A DNA stretch of 44,955 bases from Larix sibirica (lineage: Eukaryota; Streptophyta; Pinopsida; Pinales; Pinaceae): NCBI GenBank assembly GCA_004151065.3, contig NWUY0304438070.1:1-44955 (forward strand), read 5' to 3'. Of this stretch, positions 33,465-42,700 are shown in pieces. The notes under the pieces are model-generated. The model was not told the DNA's origin, searched no databases, and saw only the letters and a list, made by a program, of their open reading frames with translations. The translations under genes and the position numbers were made by a program. The number at the start of each line of letters is the position of its first letter. The stretch's first letter is position 1.

Positions 33465-33591
33465 TTGAACTGCCTGTGGGGAATATGCCTTCAACCCAGA
33501 GAACAAGGACCCGGAGGGACACATATGAGGTAGAGTATTTGGGGTTGCTCCAGGAAAAAACACATCTGATAAGCTTTTTAGATCGACCGGA
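33465..33591 (-). repeat. VDPKNL-family repeat, copy D
   Basis: The minus frame is fully open through the element: VDLKSLSDVFFPGATPNTLP, then PSGSLFSGLKAYSPQAVQR. The LFSGL-x-x-Y-x-P part matches copies A, B and E. It has about 30 bp of extra sequence in the middle. The minus frame at 33376-33603 covers it in another phase. Confidence 0.5.
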
Positions 33592-33747
33592 ACCAGGCCA
33601 CAATGAACAAACTCGCTGTTTAGTAAATTAACTTTAACACATAGGTTTTGACCTAGCCTAGCACCACCACTCCCCCTTATTAGAATGGAAGGAAGAACCT
33701 TACATGCCAGAATTCATCAAGTTTGATACATAAAAAGGTAATTTATT

Positions 33748-33831
33748 AACCCCGGTGGAATATTATGCCGTATACCCCCGAAAAACAAGGAAGGGTTCGC
33801 TTTATAAAACACGCGTCTAGGCAGTTTTTCA
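33748..33831 (-). repeat. VDPKNL-family repeat, copy E
   Basis: Minus frame: EKLPRRVFYKANPSLFFGGI, then RHNIPPGL. VFYKANP matches copies A and B. Upstream on the same strand, past a stop, the frame runs into LLNNAADFVPQAIKNLKAGR, which may be flanking coding sequence of the ancestral gene. Confidence 0.55.
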
Positions 33832-34745
33832 AATTAAAGGACCCACCGGCCAGCTTTTAGATTTTTTATTGCTTGAGGAACAAAGTCGGCTGCATTATTA
33901 AGTAGCCCATAAAATTTATACCTTTGCTCCCAAAATTCCTGGATGTTAAACTGGATTAATGGTCGAGTAGCAAATAGGGTGGGTAGTTTTTCCCTTATAA
34001 CCATTATAATGCTGCTGGAGTGTAGGTTTACATGGAACGACACGGATTTTCATTCACCTCTTGGCCCAGTTGGACAGCTCTATTCCCAGAGGAAATATCA
34101 ACATGGAACAAATAATAGCCTCCTTCCCCGAGATCCACATCTCCAATCTCCATGTTCAATTCTACCCGGAATGGCGTGTGTGCCAATGGCAAGTACAGAT
34201 ACGCGGTGTAATCCTACATCGTTGGGAACGGGGAACTCCCGCCGAGTTAGACCCGCCTTTTTAGGTCTACTATGGGAGAATAAGGGGGAGAAAATAGGAT
34301 TAGGATCAGGGGGACCAGCATATCCCTTGAACATAAGCTTTAAAAATTTGAGCTTTAGCGGACATAACAGCCCTGGTTAGGGAGGAGCCCTGTAAACAGA
34401 GGTAAGAAAGAGCCCGAAACAAAGGAGCACTGTGTTTGCTTACGCGGAGCCAAATAACATACATCGAAAATTTATTGACGACACCTGCTTGTTCATATCT
34501 TACCCCGGTATTTTTTACTTATCATTTAGCTCATAAACATCCATAATCAATTGGACTCAGCTCCTTCCTCAACATTTATTTATTTATTAAACTCTGCTTT
34601 TCAAAAGCTGCAACGTAAGTATAAAGCATCATCAATAAATTTTATAAAATGGCCTGCCTGATTCTTGCATTGTTAGAGGGATAGCTATAGTTGTAGGTAG
34701 AGATGTAGGGTCGAGGGCGTTGCTCCGTATAGTCCGAGGTCTAGG
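33832..34745. other. Non-coding block with overlapping chance-length frames
   Basis: Minus frame 34043-33834 (LIQFNIQEFWEQRYKFYGLL) is protein-like and abuts copy E. The plus frame of 145 codons at 33943-34380 and two other overlapping frames at 34061-34334 compete with each other and show no motif. No gene can be supported. Confidence 0.35.
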
Positions 34746-34748
34746 GAA

Positions 34749-35099
34749 ATGTATGGAATATCTAGGCAAAGACCACCCACCTCCTTATCGGTGGACTTTA
34801 AGGCACTGATACCGGCGGGTATTTACCTCCTGGCACTTACCTACCATCTACTGGCTCTCTCTCGTAAACCACTGGCTATCAGCGACAACTGGCTTGTACC
34901 TTTTTGCAATGACTGGCTCTCGGCTTACTTTATTTCTCGCGATGATCCACTATCGGCTATTGGGAATGCCACCTCCTGTCGACTGGCTATCAACTGGGAC
35001 AACGGGGCAGGCAGTAAAAACTGGCTACTGGCTGTCGAGCACTATTGTATATCGGTTATGACCACTGGGCTGTTATATACTTACTATTGGCTGCTATGA
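34749..35099 (+). other. Frame over a degenerate CTGGCT repeat
   Basis: An ATG-started frame of 116 codons. Its codons 30-115 are built on a loose repeat containing ACTGGCT(A/T)TC about every 30-40 bp, giving recurring (N/D)WL motifs: DNWLVPF, NDWLSAYF, KNWLLAVE and YYWLL. No known family. The repeat probably explains both the length and the composition. Related words recur at about 35830 (GCACCTCCTGTC). Confidence 0.25.
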
Positions 35100-37000
35100 C
35101 CCTATGTAATGCCCCCCCTTAACCCAGCCACCTAGCCTTCGCTCGGTTAATGAGCTTACTAGCATCATCGGTGCCTACCCAAGCAAGTGGAAAAGCAATA
35201 ATTGATTTAATCCTCCCCCTAGCATAGATTAACGTTTGGAAATGACATTATTCCAAAAGAAAACACTGAAATATAGAACCTCGATGAGAATGCTCTTTAA
35301 AAATCAATATTGTATGGTGGTAATGTAAGAAAGAAAATACAGTATGGAACTTGCGGATTATAGCTCCCTATGAAGGCTCTTACAATATTTGTGAAAATGG
35401 CATCTGCATGATACCTTGCATGGACTTAATTGTAATTACTAACCTATTTTGTGGATTGCCTATTGGGTCGACTACCGGCATGACATCTAGCATGACCTAC
35501 CAGTGAGTACCGAGAATAATGCATGGAACCTGGATCGATCGCATCAACTCTATGTCGATCAGCGGATTCAAGCAGCCGGGAATCCAGTAGTTTACAAAGC
35601 AAGCTATATGACCGGATATTGGTTAAGCCCATACAGTAAGTACTACTAGCTATATATGCGACACGTTAAGTTCCATACTTGCCTTACTATAGGTTATGGA
35701 TAACTTGGCGCGAGCACGTGTCCTTCCTGGGCAGCACAGGCAACCCAACCGCATCTAGGGCACAGGGAATATACGGATCACGCCCAACCAGTAATGGAGG
35801 ATTCTCTCGGGTGGATTCAGAAAATAGCACCTCCTGTCTATGTCTCGTGGGGCTGTTGTTAGTATTGTGAAGGGGTAGGCAAGCTCTGATTGAACCCATC
35901 CATAAAACCCAGTCTCTGTTCCTGCGTGCCCATTGAATATGCCTGGCCCCATAGAGCATGTGCTCCGTGCCCTTGGTGTTCTGTCCCGCTCGGTAACCGA
36001 CGTTAAAGCATTCATTTGTCGTGATCACTTCTTTCTTCGACCACTAAGTGAAAAGAATGCTATTAACCAAATAAAATAGGAATAAATACCTCTGAAACAA
36101 GTGCGCGTATTCCTACTAAAACAGAGGCAGTAATAATTGTTTTTATCGTGTATTATATACGTAATAAAACCGTGCATAATAAAATTATATATTTTATTTC
36201 CAACAAAACATTGTGCCTGCTCTGAACCAGGCCATCAATAATATCTCAATCAACCCATATTAACCACTTCTTTATTTAATGAAGAATGCCCATTTCACGA
36301 CGTTTCAACTGGCCATATGTCCTGGCAAAGCTAGGGATTGCTCCAATTGCTTGTTGCTGGCTTTACGAAAGAACCTGCCCTACAAATAAACACTTGGCAC
36401 GAGGGCTGGTCAAACCCGAGGATGCTATAAACCGAGGGCTGGCTGGGTGGGAGATGAAATGAAACGGGCCGCATAGATTGCACGCTGACTGGATGGCTGG
36501 ATGGAGTCATCACGGCTGGAGGAAGGAAGAAATGGCGGGGCGGGGACAAGATACGAACATGGCGGGCGCGCTTACTTACGTGCTTGCTATATTGCGGGCT
36601 TCTATCAACCTTGTAACGAACCGGAGACCCGGATTTAGACCTCGATTGCTTCCCGCCTGATAATCTCGACCTGAGATAGAGATTTTATATTCCCACCTGC
36701 CTGAGATAGATTTATACCTGTCCGTATATATATTCCCCTGATATCTTTGATCTTGCTATCTTAGCACAACCCTACACTGGTACAACTTAACTCGGGACGC
36801 AAAGCTTCTATTTTCAATTTATGCCCCCCCTCAGCGGGGGAGCGGGGTGGGATACTGATTGATTACATTGATTGATAACCGCCTGGCCGGTATTGAGCGG
36901 CCAGATGTGGCGGGAGATCGTTGTATTTGGGAGAGACAATTTAATAAATTAAATCTTTGGGGTGGGGGGGGCACAAATGCTTGGGATGTTCTTGAAAAAC
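35100..37000. other. Non-coding block
   Basis: Overlapping frames at 35444-36028 on both strands share no motif. Near 36480 there are GGATGGCTGGATGG words. At 36827-36845 CCCCCCTCAGCGGGGGAG can form a short GC hairpin. No gene, tRNA or rRNA recognised. Confidence 0.45.
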
Positions 37001-37378
37001 TTATTTAACTGGACTATCCGATAATATGTAAACGAACTGGAAAGATTGTTGTATGGCTCTCACCAAACCCTCCCATGTAAGTGAGAAGTAGTCCATATGG
37101 GGGGGATAGTACTTCTTGGAGATACGGTGGAATGTAATAACATATATGGCAGAAACATCTTGTGTTTGCTGGACCAACAAAAGAAATGGGAGGTCTTTAA
37201 TGGGGAACTTTAGGCCTGAACACTTTAGAATAGGTCTTGACCACATCTAAATTTGGATTGGAAGTAAGGTCCCATTGGCGGCTTAATTGGAGGATTTACC
37301 ATTGCTTATTTTATCCCCAATTGGCCTAACTCCACATCACCTGTGATTATAGTGCCAAATCCCTGTTGTGTAACCTCA
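37001..37378 (-). pseudogene. Possible decayed coding fragment, unidentified
   Basis: The minus strand first reads VTQQGFGTIITGDVELGQLG (from about 37375), then a stop, then AMVNPPIKPPMGPYFQSKFR. After a frame change it reads QQTQDVSAIYVITFHRISKK, then DYFSLTWEGLVRAIQQSF to TAA. The text is protein-like over 120 codons, but I find no family. It could be a captured nuclear fragment. Confidence 0.25.
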
Positions 37379-39430
37379 GGATGCTCTATATTGGTAGTTG
37401 TGTAACCCCTCCCTCATGGTGGTGCCATCTCGGTTCACATCTGTTCTCGACCGGCCATAGTGCGGCAGCTCAAACACAGTCTAGTCTGGTAGTCTTATCA
37501 TTATTGGCTAGCGGGATATCACGCACTACAGTTGTATAGTAGCATCAATCAACTTCCACCAGGGCCTTACTCACCTATCCTCACTGGATAAGATCGTACC
37601 CTCCAGCATACCAGAGACCTTACCGTCGTCCCGTACCTTTCTGACTTACTCACCTCATCATATTTCTCTATTGCGAAAACTAGAGGGGAGGGAAATCGGA
37701 TTCTTACAGCTATAGAAATATGGAAAAGCCTGCACATATCCCAGAGATAAACTTAAGGGGCGTTATGATGACTAAATAAGAATCTCATTTTTAGATACCA
37801 GATGAGGGAGGAGGAGATAGGTGTACATCAGATCCATCAAAGAGATATTATTAACTATGTGCAATTGGATTCCCATTTGCAAATTACCCGAAAATTTACC
37901 ATTGAATTCTTACTTGTTGATTATTACCCTTATTATTACCAGGATTATTCCCATCAGCTTATTCCCCCTACCAGTAAAACTTTGCACGAACACGCACTTT
38001 GTCATCATAGCAGAAAGTCTAGGTAGGAACGTTCCATTGTTCCGTAGCGGTAAGTTTGAGGGGGAACTTTTTCTGTCGGGTATGATTTAACGGGATCGAA
38101 CCAAACCTCTTATTCGTAGTTCTTTTTCCGGCCGGGGGGAACAACAGCCCCGCCTAGAACTCCGCACGCCGCCCCCAACACACACCAACGAAGGAGTAAT
38201 AATGCTGCGCATGCTTACAGTGAATTATTAACGCGCGAGCATCGTTTTGTTAACTGGACTTAGAACAAACAGAACGTAATATCATGAATAAGAAAGAAAG
38301 AAGAATAATAAGGGAAATAAAGTGGGGCTCCTTATGAAGCACGGGCAATCTAGACTCCCCCTGTTCTATCTATGCAGAAGAAATGTTTTTTCGTGGTATC
38401 GTATTACGGTTACGACCCGTTCTGCAGAAGTTATGCTATTGCCCCAGTTTGGCGGAACCGAATCTGCCCCCTGAACACAGGTTCATTGGGTCCAGGGAAG
38501 ACCTTGAGGAGATTCCCTATGTGTTACTCAGCGAGATTGATTAGGGCCAGTAGGCAAGGGATAATTCCATACAGACCTATATACCATAGTACCAAAGTCC
38601 AATTATACCTGCCTCTAAATTGAAACCCAACCTCGAGAAGGTCCGTATGACTACCCTCCTTCAATTGAGTCACAAGGACAACTAGGTGGGTATAGTTTCC
38701 TCCCTCCACATCCAGTCTCTCTCACGAGAGGGTCATCTTTCTTTTCTGCTATCATGCCTTTCTTTTAGTTTAGATATGATCGCATACGCCATGGGTTATG
38801 CTATGGTTTCACCGGCCCCCCTAAGGAAGGTTCCCTCTAGCGAAGGCTCCTGCCTGTCTGAGTTTCAGATAACCCTAAGCCCCCTCAGTTCGACAGTTAG
38901 CCAACTACTAAGGTGGCCTAACCCATAATTAAAGAGCATCTCCATACCTAACCTATGCCAAAACGAAGCACCACCGCCTCATGCCAGAAGGTCGCAACTA
39001 CGCCTACGGAAGGAATGAATAAGGTTGCCCATCTCCTCTCTTTTTCTTCCCAATTTTGGTTGGGATAAAACTGACCCCCCTCAATTCCTTTTTTCAGCGA
39101 GGTAACGTCCTCACCGCCACGTAAGGCCATTAGAACTCTTTATATATATATTGCAAAGGGTTTAGTTCAGACGCTTTACGAATGCACAAATTACCAGTTA
39201 GCTACACGTCCCATTTACTCACCAAATTATCCAATGCCCTAAAGATAACAAAACGATGTTAATAAACATTTTCAATTTGACCCTTCGAACGAATAATTGA
39301 ATTGATCCTATCTCTTCATTTGAAGAGCTCTGCTCAGAATGGATAATGACGCCTCACCAAGGAAAGGGCGTTTACCACATCGTTTACCAAGTTGATCTCG
39401 TTTATCAAGCCAACCGGGGGAGGAGCCCGG
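37379..39430. other. Non-coding block
   Basis: Frames at 37802-38090, 38372-38623 and 38686-38928 are short and unassigned. The plus strand at 38469-38550 has a coding-like stretch (EHRFIGSREDLEEIPYVLLS) but it soon ends at stops. No RNA gene seen. Confidence 0.4.
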
Positions 39431-39614
39431 GAAGGCATAGCACAGAAAGCGCAAAAATTAGTAGTTATTGAGCGCTGTTAACTAGCAATAGCCCCTAAAA
39501 GAAATAAAGTAACTATAAAAATAGAAAGGATAAGGACATATAAATAGTAACTAGAATAAGTCACTAGTAAAAAAAAAATGAAATAAAAAAAGCCCTTTAA
39601 CGAGGATAAAAAAA

Positions 39615-39766
39615 CCCAGTAACGAAAGCTAATTACTTACGATATTATAACCTTTCACGAAGATAATATAAGGTCCCGATTTTATCTAAGGTCCCGCCCA
39701 GTAGAGAAAGCTAATGACTTCATTATAATCTTTAACGAAGTTATCTAAGGTCCTGATAGACTAGCT
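39615..39766 (+). repeat. Diverged tandem duplication, about 80 and 70 bp
   Basis: Two adjacent units start CCCAGTA(A/G)(C/A)GAAAGCTAAT, followed by TATAA(C/T)CTTT(C/A)ACGAAG, and end TTATCTAAGGTCC. The first starts at 39615, the second at 39697. TTTAACGAAG and AACCCAGTAAC words recur on both sides (39596-39625, 39790-39842), so the array once extended further. Confidence 0.75.
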
Positions 39767-39853
39767 CTGACTCACCTAGTATATGCTTTAACGAAGAAGT
39801 AGATCCGCCGGGTCTTTCTTAACGAAGGATAACCCAGTAACAAATAAAGAAGG

Positions 39854-39898
39854 CTAAAAAGGGAAAGACTTCTAAGTTTGATTTCTTTCCCTTTTTAG
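39854..39898. repeat. 15-bp perfect stem with 15-nt loop
   Basis: CTAAAAAGGGAAAGA at 39854-39868 pairs perfectly with TCTTTCCCTTTTTAG at 39884-39898 across a 15-nt loop. In plant mitochondria such stems often protect RNA 3' ends, but no gene lies upstream here on either strand. Confidence 0.85.
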
Positions 39899-40024
39899 AT
39901 ACTAAGTAAAATTTATCTTTCGACTACTTCACCCAACACGCGGGAAGACCCCGACAAGCGGCTGCCTGAATCGTAGTATAGTCTGGTAAGGTGTGAACTT
40001 TCATTCTGAACAGTTTCTCTCTTT

Positions 40025-40070
40025 CCCCTGCGGGGCTTCCCTACGGCCGTGCCCTCACTTCGTTCGAGGG
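40025..40070. repeat. Two short GC-rich hairpins
   Basis: CCCC-TGC-GGGG at 40025-40035 and CCCTC with GAGGG at 40052-40070 closing a 9-nt loop ACTTCGTTC. They sit in a GC-rich island in AT-rich sequence, a pattern common in plant mitochondrial spacers. Confidence 0.55.
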
Positions 40071-40984
40071 GGGGCGGGGCTTACCACACTTGAAATAAAT
40101 ACTTAGTGTTTTATGGAGGGTCACATCTATAGAATCATGTAAAAGATATCATATGACATATATGAAAATCACTCTCCTTTATCCCTATCCCCCTCCCCAT
40201 AGAAATAACCCCATTTATTTCCTTCCAATAATATCATATATAATGATCAATAGAGTATAAAAAGCTAATTTAGGGAGCCTTAACTTAAAGAGTCTATTTA
40301 AACCACCTTAGACAGAAAAAACTAAGGAATAACCCCTTGTTACCCAAGCAAAGGATTATCTCGGGAACCTCTCCTCATGGCCAAGGAAGGATAGGATAGC
40401 ACCCCACCTAGAACACGCCTTCGAACTTTTCAGTAAGAGCAAATAGGACCCTTAAAAAAAGCGAATGCAGTCCATAAGAATTTCCCTTTATTGTGCCCCG
40501 GGATTGAATGAGGCGCCTACCACTCGCTATGCTGCGTTTACCTCACCCCCCAATCAATCTGGCCTACGAAGATAAGCTTCCCTATGATCATGGCTTTGAC
40601 GGAAGATCTCTCTATCCTTGGTCGTTAGACGGTATGAACAAGCAGCAGATTCATAAAGTCTTATCTCTCTCTTACGGTAGCAGCTGCACATGTCTATACT
40701 GCCCAAGGTTACTCCACTTACCAAGCTTTTTGAAGCTATCACTGGGGGATTCATTAGATCCCCACCCATTAGAGGGAAACTTATTGAAATGCTCCCCAAA
40801 CAATTGTATCATCTTCACCCACCCACCTGTAAAAACCCCTTTCCGAAAGGCGGTACCACCATACATCGGGAGCCAGCCGGAGTTTGCGATCCATATGGTT
40901 ATAGGAAGGAGCACTAATGCGTGGCGCGAAAGCGAAATTGATTAATGGGAGGGAACGATGGAAACAGCCGTTCCTGCGGGAAAT
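40071..40984. other. Non-coding block with competing frames
   Basis: The plus frame at 40508-40945 (145 codons) overlaps two minus frames and another plus frame in 40554-40917. None shows a family motif, and mutual overlap argues for chance. No gene supported. Confidence 0.4.
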
Positions 40985-42700
40985 AGATCAGGGCGTTACC
41001 GGGCGTTAGGCTAACCATTGTTCCAGATAAATGGTGTTAGGGATAAGTTTTATTGCTAAATGGAGGGGGAATCTCACATTAAATGGGTAAAACTGCCTTT
41101 ATGCCATAAACGAGATGAAAGGGCATGATGCCTATGGCGGTTTTGATGGATTTATGATAAGCCCATAAAGTTTAGAATAATACGTGGTTCTAGTTGGTCT
41201 TGTGTTTGTTTACTTTACTATGAACCATGGTCTTTAGTATTTTATTATTTACTTCTTGGTCGTTGGCTTTAAGATAGTAGGGAGCTGAAAACTCGTGTGT
41301 AAAGCCCAACATTTAAGTAAATGCTTAGAAGACAATACTTAATTCTCGATGTGTTTACCGTGGTTGAACACCAGTTGTTTAGGAAATGAAATAGTAATAA
41401 CATGATTGAGAAAGAACTAAGCAACCATGTGGGAAGTGTTATCAAAGGTTGGCATCGCTTCAGCCCATTTACTCTAGTAGCTAACAACCACGACAATGTA
41501 CTTATGACCGCCACTAGATGCAGGGCAACAGTCCATAAAGTTGATCCCCCATTTATAAAAGGACTTAAGTTATATTGGGATCAGGGAAGCGAGTGGTACT
41601 CGGGTTTTAGAGGCGAATAACTGGTAGTTATTGCACCGCTTAACTTAGTGGATGCAACGATGACAAAATGAGGGCCAATAATAGCCCAGATGCAACACTT
41701 TTTGCCTAGTTCTCTTATCAACAAAGTGCGCACCACAGGGTTCGTCGTGACAAGCATTTTGGATGTCATAAATTTAATCCTCTCGAGCACAAAGTGAGAT
41801 TATGAGATCCAACCCTGTGTGAAATAGGTATCTTTTCACCCAGGAATACATGGTTCTTTGTTAAAAAATCTTTTTTCTTTCCTTCAGTGAGAGATGTGTA
41901 AAAAGTTTCCCTGCAACCAAATAGTTAGCAATATAAAAAAACCATGGTGAGTTAGTAGATAATGCAAGTAGATATTCATCAGGAAAAACACATCTTCGAT
42001 AGGGATAGCATCCCCATCATTGGTGAGCCTGGAAAGGAAGTTAGCCACAACATTCTCCCTTCCAGGTTTGTCAAGGACTGTGATGTAAAACTCCTGCAAC
42101 AGTAATAACCACCTAGTCGTTCTACCATTAGTAATTGGTTTATTTCTTTATTTATAAAATAAAAGAATGATCAGTATTTACAAAAATAGGATATCCAATA
42201 ATGTAATGAAAAAAATTATTAATAACGTGCACTACTACAATAAATTATTTTAAGTGACTATGTAATTCAATTCTACAGGGGAAAGATTATTACTGATGAA
42301 GTAAATGTCATAGGGCTTCTGTTATTCTTTTTGTCCAAGTACTACCCAATTGTTGTATCTTAAGCATATATATATATGTGGAATGGCGATGACCAATTTG
42401 GTCCTCTCAAGACTGGTGCTACAGACAACTTTTACTTGAGATCTTCAAAAGCATTTCGACACTGGTTAGTCCAATATAATTATGCATCTTTATTAAGCAA
42501 ATAAAATAAAGGAGATTCTAAATTAGTCAAATTTGAAATGAATCTACGATAATAGCCAACATGTCCTAAAAAAAGAAAACATATTCTTGAGTCTTAGGTT
42601 CAGGAAGACTAGATATTACTGAAATCTTCGTGGGATCCACTTTTATGCCTGCAGGATAAATATGATGACCAAGAAAAATTCCCTCAGTTAGACAACTAGT
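40985..42700 (-). pseudogene. pol: Ty3/gypsy reverse transcriptase-RNase H-integrase relic
   Basis: Minus-strand order is correct for Ty3/gypsy pol. The end of RT is at about 42690-42520: GIFLGHHIYPAGIKVDPTKI, then after a frameshift in a T-run LGHVGYYRRFISNLTNLESP. RNase H follows at about 42500-42000: LSVAPVLRGPNWSSPFHI, VLGQKE, PYDIYFISNNLSPVELNYIV, then KPGRENVVANFLSRL. The integrase zinc domain is at about 41756-41680: CHDEPCGAHFVDKRT, then VLHLGYYWPS. The integrase core is at about 41510-41000: SGGHKYIVVVVSY, HGKHIEN, KILKTMVHSKVNKHKTN, then MPFHLVYGIKAVLPI. Many frameshifts and stops. The first two catalytic Asp of the core are replaced by Ser and Asn. The minus frames at 41884-42099, 41581-41790 and 41269-41514 are pieces or phases of it. 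Dead. Confidence 0.9.

Noticed and set aside
33943-34380. 145-codon plus frame as a gene
   Set aside because: Overlaps three other frames of similar quality and has no recognisable domain.
40021-40090. GC-rich island as an rRNA or tRNA remnant
   Set aside because: Only short hairpins are visible; no conserved rRNA word or tRNA fold was recognised.
40508-40945. 145-codon plus frame as a gene
   Set aside because: Four frames on both strands overlap the same bases, and none has a family motif or coherent composition.
41402-41620. Plus frame opposite the integrase as a gene
   Set aside because: It is the antisense shadow of the Ty3 integrase core read on the minus strand.
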